Source of the DNA: Streptomyces fumanus
Lineage (GTDB): Bacteria; Actinomycetota; Actinomycetes; Streptomycetales; Streptomycetaceae
NCBI RefSeq assembly: GCF_014655295.1
Contig: NZ_BNBI01000010.1
Location: 352,544 to 416,543, forward strand
DNA: 64,000 nucleotides
Direction of reading: 5' to 3'
The position numbers and the translations under genes were made by a program. The notes beneath the pieces were generated by a model. It worked only from the letters and a program-made list of their open reading frames with translations. It was not told the DNA's origin and made no database searches. Every line of letters starts with the position of its first letter. The stretch's first letter is position 1. Of this stretch, positions 58,383 to 64,000 are shown in pieces.

Positions 58383-60359
58383 ATGACGACCGTGAACCCC
58401 CAGCCCCTGTGGCAGCCCGACCCGGAACGCATCGCCCGGGCCGCGATCACCCGCTTCCAGACCTGGGCCGCCGAACACCACGGCGCCCCCGCGACGGGCG
58501 GCTACCCGGCGCTGCACCGCTGGTCCGTCGAGGAACTCGACACCTTCTGGCAGGCCGTCACCGAGTGGTTCGACGTCCGGTTCTCCACCCCCTACGCGCG
58601 CGTGCTGGGCGACCGCGCGATGCCCGGCGCCCAGTGGTTCCCCGGCGCCACCCTGAACTACGCCGAACACGCCCTGCGCGCGGCGGCCACCCGCGCGGAC
58701 GAACCGGCCCTCCTGTACGTCGACGAGACCCACGCACCGCGCCCGGTCACCTGGGCGGAGCTGCGCCGCCAGGTCGGCTCCCTCGCCGCCGAACTGCGCG
58801 CCCTCGGCGTCAGCCCGGGCGACCGCGTCAGCGGCTACCTGCCCAACATCCCCCAGGCCGTCGTCGCGCTGCTCGCCACCGCCGCCGTGGGCGGCGTCTG
58901 GACCTCCTGCGCCCCCGACTTCGGCGCCCGCGCCGTCCTGGACCGCTTCCAGCAGGTCGAACCGGTCGTCCTGTTCACGGTCGACGGCTACCGCTACGGC
59001 GGCAAGGAACACGACCGCCGCGCGGTGGTCGCCGAACTCCGCCGCGAACTGCCCACCCTCCGCGCGGTGGTGCACATCCCGCTGCTCGGAACCGACGCCC
59101 CGGAAGGCACCCTGGACTGGCCGGCCCTGACCGCCGCCGACACCGACCCCGTCTTCGAACAGGTCCCCTTCGACCACCCCCTGTGGGTGCTCTACTCCTC
59201 CGGCACCACCGGCCTGCCCAAGGCCATCGTCCAGTCCCAGGGCGGCATCCTGGTCGAACACCTCAAGCAGCTCGGCCTGCACTGCGACCTCGGCCCCGAG
59301 GACCGCTTCTTCTGGTACACGTCGACCGGCTGGATGATGTGGAACTTCCTCGTCTCCGGCCTGCTCACCGGCACCACGATCGTCCTCTACGACGGCAGCC
59401 CCGGCTTCCCGGACACCGGCGCCCAGTGGCGTATCGCCGAACGCACCGGCACCACCCTGTTCGGCACCTCCGCCGCCTACGTCATGGCCTGCCGCAAGGC
59501 CGGCGTCCACCCCGCCCGCGACCACGACCTGTCGAAGGTCCAGTGCGTGGCGACCACCGGCTCACCCCTGCCGCCCGACGGCTTCCGCTGGCTGCACGAC
59601 GAGTTCGCCGCCGCCGGCGCCGACCTGTGGATCGCCTCCGTCAGCGGCGGCACCGACGTCTGCTCCTGCTTCGCCGGCGCCGTCCCCACCCTCCCCGTCC
59701 ACATCGGCGAACTCCAGGCCCCCGGACTCGGCACCGACCTCCAGTCCTGGGACCCGCACGGGGACCCCCTGACCGACGAGGTCGGCGAACTCGTCGTCAC
59801 CAACCCCATGCCGTCCATGCCGATCCGCTTCTGGAACGACCCCGACGGCAGCCGCTACCACGCCAGTTACTTCGACACCTACCCCGGCGTCTGGCGGCAC
59901 GGCGACTGGATCACCGTCACCTCACGCGGCTCCGTCGTCATCCACGGCCGCTCCGACTCCACCCTCAACCGGCAGGGCGTCCGCATGGGCTCCGCCGACA
60001 TCTACGAGGCCGTCGAACGCCTCCCCGAGATCAGGGAGTCCCTCGTCATCGGCATCGAACAGCCCGACGGCGGCTACTGGATGCCCCTGTTCGTCCACCT
60101 CGCCCCCGGAGCCGTCCTCGACGACGCCCTGAGGACCCGTATCAAGCAGACCATCCGCGAACAGCTCTCCCCCCGCCACGTCCCCGACGAGATCGTCCAG
60201 GTCCCCGGCGTCCCCCACACCCTCACCGGCAAGCGCATCGAGGTCCCCGTCAAACGCCTCCTCCAGGGCACCCCCCTGGACAAGGCGGTCAACCCCGGCT
60301 CCGTCGACAACCTCGACCTCCTGCGCTTCTACGAGACCCTGGCCCGCGAACGCGCCTGA
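58383..60359 (+). CDS. Acetoacetate-CoA ligase
   Basis: A 658-aa ANL-superfamily adenylating enzyme making acetoacetyl-CoA from acetoacetate, ATP and CoA. P-loop-type YSSGTTGLPKAIVQSQGG near residue 268, and the C-terminal GRSDSTLNRQGVRMGS. Length and the N-terminal QPLWQPDPERIARAAITRFQ fit AcsA/AACS. The CoA-ligase adenylate Lys lies near TLTGKRIEVPVKRLL. GGGAG precedes ATG 58383. It feeds ketone-body or PHB-type carbon into acetyl-CoA. It stands alone between the divergent GH31 gene and the next gene. Confidence 0.92.
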   Translation: MTTVNPQPLWQPDPERIARAAITRFQTWAAEHHGAPATGGYPALHRWSVEELDTFWQAVTEWFDVRFSTPYARVLGDRAMPGAQWFPGATLNYAEHALRAAATRADEPALLYVDETHAPRPVTWAELRRQVGSLAAELRALGVSPGDRVSGYLPNIPQAVVALLATAAVGGVWTSCAPDFGARAVLDRFQQVEPVVLFTVDGYRYGGKEHDRRAVVAELRRELPTLRAVVHIPLLGTDAPEGTLDWPALTAADTDPVFEQVPFDHPLWVLYSSGTTGLPKAIVQSQGGILVEHLKQLGLHCDLGPEDRFFWYTSTGWMMWNFLVSGLLTGTTIVLYDGSPGFPDTGAQWRIAERTGTTLFGTSAAYVMACRKAGVHPARDHDLSKVQCVATTGSPLPPDGFRWLHDEFAAAGADLWIASVSGGTDVCSCFAGAVPTLPVHIGELQAPGLGTDLQSWDPHGDPLTDEVGELVVTNPMPSMPIRFWNDPDGSRYHASYFDTYPGVWRHGDWITVTSRGSVVIHGRSDSTLNRQGVRMGSADIYEAVERLPEIRESLVIGIEQPDGGYWMPLFVHLAPGAVLDDALRTRIKQTIREQLSPRHVPDEIVQVPGVPHTLTGKRIEVPVKRLLQGTPLDKAVNPGSVDNLDLLRFYETLARERA

Positions 60360-60429
60360 TCCCGGCCCGTTGTCAGTGCCCGCGGTTACGGTGAGTGAGC
60401 ATTGATCGACCGCGCACACAGGGGGAAAC

Positions 60430-61320
60430 ATGGCGCACACCGACCTGACCTCGCGACGCGTCCTGCGCCGCGAGATCGCCGGCACCATCGGCCTGCTCAC
60501 CGACGAGCACGACTTCGGCGCCATGCGGCGCTACCGCAGCTTCACCTTCGACGACCACACCGCCTACCTGCGGCACGTCGAAGCCGTCCTGAGGACCCGC
60601 GCCCTCCAGGGCTCCCACACCACCATCGCCCTCTTCGACCCGGAGGAGTACGCCGACTACTGCGCGCGCACGGGCCTCGACCCCGACCACCACACCAGCC
60701 GCACCCGCTTCACGGCGGAGCTCGCCGCCACCGGACCCACCGTCCCCTACGAGGGCCAGCCCCTCACCGACCTCCTCCCCACCCTCGTCGACGAAGCGGT
60801 CCGCCAGGCCACCTGGGAGTACGCCAGCACCCTGCTGGCCCGCCTCGGCACCTGCGCCACCTGCGGCCAGGACCTCGGCCGGGCCGCCTTCACCCGCGCC
60901 TCCCACCTGCTCACCCGAGTCCTGGACACCGCCCCGCCGGGCGAGCACCACCTGGTCTGCAGCGTCTCCGCGACCCCGGAGACCCTCGTCTCCGTCCTGC
61001 ACGCCGACGAGGACACCGACGGCACCACCCACCTCGACGAGGCCGAGGCCCTCGAATTCACCAGCGTCCTCGCCGTGGGCCTGGCCACCCACACCCCCGG
61101 CGGCCTCGTCATGCGCACCAGCGCCCCCGGCACCCCCGACCGCGTCTACGGCTGGCGCCTGCGCGGCCACGGCCTCGCCCCCCTCACCGCGGGCGAGGTC
61201 TTCGACGCCTACTGCACCGACGCCGCATCCGGCGACCTCATCGCACCGGAACCGGGCGTCGACTACTGCGAGCCGCCCGACCTCGGCGCCGACGAACCCG
61301 ACCCCGGCCACCACCACTGA
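60430..61320 (+). CDS. Conserved protein of unknown function
   Basis: A 296-aa soluble acidic protein. The start is MAHTDLTSRRVLRREIAGTI after GGGGGAAAC. A cysteine pair, CATCGQDLGRAAFTRASHLL, is in the centre and might bind metal. No transmembrane or signal segments. It ends PDPGHHH. I recognise no family. It is preserved between acetoacetyl-CoA synthetase and ptsI, as I recall, in Streptomyces. A strong shared terminator follows. Confidence 0.75.
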   Translation: MAHTDLTSRRVLRREIAGTIGLLTDEHDFGAMRRYRSFTFDDHTAYLRHVEAVLRTRALQGSHTTIALFDPEEYADYCARTGLDPDHHTSRTRFTAELAATGPTVPYEGQPLTDLLPTLVDEAVRQATWEYASTLLARLGTCATCGQDLGRAAFTRASHLLTRVLDTAPPGEHHLVCSVSATPETLVSVLHADEDTDGTTHLDEAEALEFTSVLAVGLATHTPGGLVMRTSAPGTPDRVYGWRLRGHGLAPLTAGEVFDAYCTDAASGDLIAPEPGVDYCEPPDLGADEPDPGHHH

Positions 61321-61323
61321 ACG

Positions 61324-61365
61324 CCGGGAGGGGCGCCCCACCCACAGGCGGAGCGCCCCTCCCGG
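61324..61365. terminator. Bidirectional terminator between the unknown gene and ptsI
   Basis: A perfect 13-bp inverted repeat (CCGGGAGGGGCGC, 61324-61336, with 61353-61365) around a 16-base loop, only four bases after the plus-strand stop and 17 before the ptsI stop on the other strand. Confidence 0.85.
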
Positions 61366-61381
61366 CCAGCACATCCGGCCC

Positions 61382-63052
61382 CTACTCGCCGGACAGCACC
61401 GCCTGCGCCGCGGTACGCGCCTCCTCGGCACTGTCCGCGGCCCGGGCGGCCGCCGCCGCCCGCTCGCACTGGGCGAGCGTGAACTTGCCCAGCGACGCCC
61501 GCACGTAGGGAATCGACGCCGCACCCATGGAGAGCGAGGTGACGCCCAGACCGGTCAGCACACACGCGAGCAGCGGGTCCGACGCGGCCTCACCGCACAC
61601 CCCGCAGCTCCTGCCCTCGGCCTTCGCCGCCTCGGCGGCCAGCGCCACCAGGTCGAGCAGCGCGGGCTGCCACGGGTCCTGCAGCCGGGACACCGCACCC
61701 ACCTGACGGTCGGCGGCGAAGGTGTACTGCGCGAGGTCGTTCGTCCCCAGCGACAGGAACTCCACCTCCCGCAGGATCGACCGCGCCCGCAGCGCGGCCG
61801 ACGGGATCTCCACCATGGCCCCGTACTTCGCCCGCAGCCCGGCCTCCCGGCAGGCGTCCGCGAACGCCCTGGCGTCCGCCCGGTCCGCCACCATCGGCGC
61901 CATGACCTCCAGGTGCACCGGAAGCCCCTCGGCCGCCTTCGCCAGCGCCGTGAGCTGAGTGCGCAGCACCTCCGGGTGGTCCAGCAGCGTCCGCAGCCCC
62001 CGCACGCCCAGCGCCGGGTTCGGCTCGTCGGCCGGGGTCAGGAAGTCCAGCGGCTTGTCCGCGCCCGCGTCCAGCACCCGCACGACCACGCGCCCCTCGG
62101 GGAACGCCTCCAGCACCTGCCGGTAGGCCGCGACCTGCTTCTCCTCGGACGGCGCGCTCTTGCTGTCGTCCAGGAAGAGGAACTCGGTGCGGAACAGACC
62201 GACCCCCTCCGCCCCGGCCTCCACCGCGGCGGCCACGTCCGCCGGCCCGCCGATGTTGGCCAGCAACGGCACCTTGTGCCCGTCGGAGGTCGCCCCCGGC
62301 CCGGTCGCGGCGGCCAGCGCGGCCTTCCGTTCGGCGGCCTGCGCCGCCAACCGCTCCTTCTTCTCCGCACTGGGGTTCACGAAGATCTCGCCGCTGCTGC
62401 CGTCCACCGCGATCACCGTGCCCTCGGGCAGCTCACCCGCGCCCGGCAGCGCCACCACGGCCGGCACCCCGAGCGCCCGCGCCAGGATCGCGCTGTGGCT
62501 GGTCGGCCCGCCCTCCTCGGTGACGAACCCGAGCACCAGGGCCGGGTCCAGCAGCGCGGTGTCCGCCGGCGCCAGGTCCCGCGCGATGAGCACGTACGGC
62601 TCGTCGCTGTCCGGCACACCCGGCATCGGCACCCCGAGCAGCCGCGCGACGATGCGGTTGCGCACGTCATCGAGGTCGGCGACCCGGCCGGCCAGGTACT
62701 CCCCGGCACCGGCCAGCAGCGCCCGGTACGCCGCGAAGGCGTCGTACACCGCGCGCTCGGCGGTGCTGCCGACGGCGATACGCCGTTCGACGTCCGCCAT
62801 CAGCTCGGGGTCCTGGGCCATCATGGCCTGCGCTTCCAGCACCGCCTGGGCCTCGCCCCCCGCCAGATTGCCGCGCGCCATCAGATCGGCGGCCACGGCC
62901 TCCACGGCCTGGCGGGCGCGCCCCTGCTCGCGCTCCGCCTCCTCCGCCGGGATCTGCTTGGCCGGCGGTTCCAGCACCGCCGTCCCCATGTGCCGGACCT
63001 CGCCTATGGCCACGCCGTGGCTCACACCGACGCCTCGCAGCGTTGTCTCCAT
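61382..63052 (-). CDS. ptsI: PTS enzyme I (phosphoenolpyruvate-protein phosphotransferase)
   Basis: A 556-aa cytoplasmic enzyme, first phosphotransfer step of the sugar PTS: PEP to the active-site His, then to HPr. His186 sits in EEGGPTSHSAILARALG. The C-terminal PEP-binding barrel has DKPLDFLTPADEPNPALGVR and SLGTNDLAQYTFAADRQVGA. The length equals S. coelicolor PtsI. ATG 63052 is used, with GGGTGAG upstream; 21 residues upstream of it are not conserved. It is downstream of crr in one operon (78-base gap), so DasR control (63698-63713) should extend to it. Confidence 0.97.
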   Translation of the reverse strand: METTLRGVGVSHGVAIGEVRHMGTAVLEPPAKQIPAEEAEREQGRARQAVEAVAADLMARGNLAGGEAQAVLEAQAMMAQDPELMADVERRIAVGSTAERAVYDAFAAYRALLAGAGEYLAGRVADLDDVRNRIVARLLGVPMPGVPDSDEPYVLIARDLAPADTALLDPALVLGFVTEEGGPTSHSAILARALGVPAVVALPGAGELPEGTVIAVDGSSGEIFVNPSAEKKERLAAQAAERKAALAAATGPGATSDGHKVPLLANIGGPADVAAAVEAGAEGVGLFRTEFLFLDDSKSAPSEEKQVAAYRQVLEAFPEGRVVVRVLDAGADKPLDFLTPADEPNPALGVRGLRTLLDHPEVLRTQLTALAKAAEGLPVHLEVMAPMVADRADARAFADACREAGLRAKYGAMVEIPSAALRARSILREVEFLSLGTNDLAQYTFAADRQVGAVSRLQDPWQPALLDLVALAAEAAKAEGRSCGVCGEAASDPLLACVLTGLGVTSLSMGAASIPYVRASLGKFTLAQCERAAAAARAADSAEEARTAAQAVLSGE

Positions 63053-63130
63053 CTCACCCGTCTCCGTTAGTGCGGCGGGACCCGCCGCCGCGGTGGTTGT
63101 CCTGCCGGCCGTCACGCGACGGCACCGATG

Positions 63131-63580
63131 TCACTGCCAGACGAAGAGGCTCTCGCCGGCCTTCACTTCGCCGTCCTCGCGGAGTTCGGAGAGGGACTCG
63201 GCGGTGGCCTCCAGCGCGACGACCGGGCAGACCGGCGACTTGCCGGCGGCCTCGACGGCGGCCGGGTTCCAGCGCACGACCGCCTGCCCCCGGGTCACGG
63301 TGTCGCCCTTGTTCACGAGCAGCTCGAAGCCCTCGCCGTTGAGCTGCACGGTGTCGATGCCGAGGTGGGTCAGCACGCCGTGCCCGCTCTCGTTCACCAC
63401 GACGAAGGCGTGCGGGTGCAGGGACACGATCACGCCGTCCACGGGCGCGACCGCCTCCGACGGCTCCCGGACGGGGTCAATGGCGGTGCCCGGGCCGACC
63501 ATGGCCCCGGAGAAGACCGGATCCGGCACGGCGGCCAGCCCGATGGCGCGTCCTGCCAGCGGCGACGACACGGTGGTCAT
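63131..63580 (-). CDS. crr: PTS glucose-type IIA component (Crr)
   Basis: A 149-aa phosphocarrier receiving phosphate from HPr and passing it to IIB/IIC permeases; in S. coelicolor it serves N-acetylglucosamine uptake. Active His72 in LTHLGIDTVQLNGEGF, with the partner His57 in HPHAFVV. The N-terminus is MTTVSSPLAGRAIGLAAVPD. ATG 63580 follows GGGAGGCTCCCC. First gene of the crr-ptsI operon; a DasR-type site is 118 bases upstream. Confidence 0.97.
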   Translation of the reverse strand: MTTVSSPLAGRAIGLAAVPDPVFSGAMVGPGTAIDPVREPSEAVAPVDGVIVSLHPHAFVVVNESGHGVLTHLGIDTVQLNGEGFELLVNKGDTVTRGQAVVRWNPAAVEAAGKSPVCPVVALEATAESLSELREDGEVKAGESLFVWQ

Positions 63581-63697
63581 GGGGAGCCTCCCAGAGTGGA
63601 GATGCAGATGGGCGGCCGTCACTGCCTGTCCCGGACGGCACGTTGAGCAGCAGGGTATGTCATAGGAAGTACCGGTTCCGCATGAGTGGTACCGAAT

Positions 63698-63713
63698 AGA
63701 GGTCTAGACCACA
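63698..63713. promoter_or_regulatory. DasR-responsive element (dre)
   Basis: AGAGGTCTAGACCACA matches the dre pattern (A-C/G-T-GGTCTAGACC-A-C/G-T) through its perfect core GGTCTAGACC. DasR is the GntR-type repressor of the N-acetylglucosamine/PTS regulon, and crr-ptsI are known targets in S. coelicolor. It lies upstream of crr and 13 bases from the -35 of the divergent rRNA promoter, so it could affect both directions. Confidence 0.85.
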
Positions 63714-63725
63714 GTCCCCATCGAT

Positions 63726-63755
63726 TTGCACCCGTTCCACGGCCCCGTGTACAGT
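63726..63755 (+). promoter_or_regulatory. rRNA operon promoter, upstream copy
   Basis: TTGCAC (63726-63731), 18 bases, TACAGT (63750-63755), a near-consensus vegetative promoter directed toward the 16S leader. Predicted start near 63762. Confidence 0.7.
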
Positions 63756-63866
63756 CGATACTCCTGCTGGAGGCGAGGCGGCGCGACCACGTGTCCTCGC
63801 TCGGCAGCAACCAAACCTGTCAGATCCTAATCTCCGGATCCGCCCCTGCCTGTGCGCAGGGGGGTG

Positions 63867-64000
63867 GTCAGAGGGACGGGAAACGCCTGATAGTGTTGGA
63901 AACACCGAAGGGAAGCGCCCGGAGGAAAGCCTGAGAGAGTCTCTCGGGTGAGTACAAAGGAAGCGTCCGTTCCTTGAGAACTCAACAGCGTGCCAAAAGT
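63867..64000 (+). promoter_or_regulatory. Second rrn promoter and 16S rRNA leader (incomplete)
   Basis: A further -10-like TAGTGT (63891-63896) follows GGTCAGAGGG. Then comes the recognisable Streptomyces 16S leader: GCCCGGAGGAAAGCCTGAGA, a GAGAGA/TCTCTC stem, and CCTTGAGAACTCAACAGCGT followed by GCCAAAAGT (boxA/antitermination and RNase III processing region). The mature 16S rRNA would begin beyond the window's right edge. No mature rRNA sequence is present. Confidence 0.8.

Overview
The window is high-GC actinobacterial DNA, almost certainly a Streptomyces chromosome. The signs are third codon positions that are nearly all G or C, many GTG starts, many apparently leaderless genes with a -10 box 7-8 bases before the start codon, and typical streptomycete genes: an RbpA homologue with a sigma-R type promoter, a four-gene conservon, ppm1, and a crr-ptsI operon with a DasR-type site. 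As I recall the S. coelicolor map, the order rib-his ... ppm1-fxsA-rbpA ... ptsI-crr-rRNA corresponds to the SCO1390-1443 core region. Gene assignments rest on motifs I can read; no database search was possible.

Layout. 1-3972: end of a riboflavin operon (ribE, the transporter ribM, ribBA, ribH) running into hisE and hisG. 4001-7140: a PH-domain membrane protein and two overlapping CNNM/CBS transporter-like genes behind a possibly structured leader. 7156-10883: an accessory-looking block (AraC and TetR regulators, two MDR oxidoreductases) between near-identical 21-bp direct repeats. 10943-13866: a TPR-AAA ATPase, a candidate small RNA and a P-loop kinase. 14077-22333: secreted C39-type protease, acyl-CoA dehydrogenase, small hypothetical proteins, Lrp regulator, amidohydrolase, ppm1, fxsA. 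22683-27773: rbpA, a UMF-type transporter, a phosphodiesterase, and the divergent yczE/yczR-like pair. 27837-32297: a P-loop protein lacking the Walker A lysine with a tiny membrane partner, an ankyrin protein and a repeat protein. 32593-37055: two GT4 glycosyltransferases, then an MFS transporter divergent from a GntR/FCD regulator.

37288-44450 is the most unusual part: a three-gene operon encoding what looks like a MukBEF/MksBEF/Wadjet-type SMC complex (kleisin-like, winged-helix and 1552-aa SMC-like ATPase) without the JetD/MksG nuclease. 45507-49739 is a conservon (cvnA-B-C-D). 49872-52223 is glpF-glpK. 52582-61320 holds an EAL-CBS-GGDEF protein, a VanX-like dipeptidase, a NUDIX hydrolase, a GH31 family protein whose nucleophile position is glycine, acetoacetyl-CoA synthetase and an unknown protein. 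61382-63580 is crr-ptsI (general PTS). The window ends in the promoter and leader of a 16S rRNA operon transcribed away from crr.

Functional groupings: riboflavin synthesis and uptake with histidine biosynthesis; glycerol uptake and phosphorylation; general PTS phosphotransfer, probably under DasR; a membrane-associated signalling conservon; and a DNA-acting SMC complex of unknown role. No insertion sequence, CRISPR array, tRNA or phage gene was seen.
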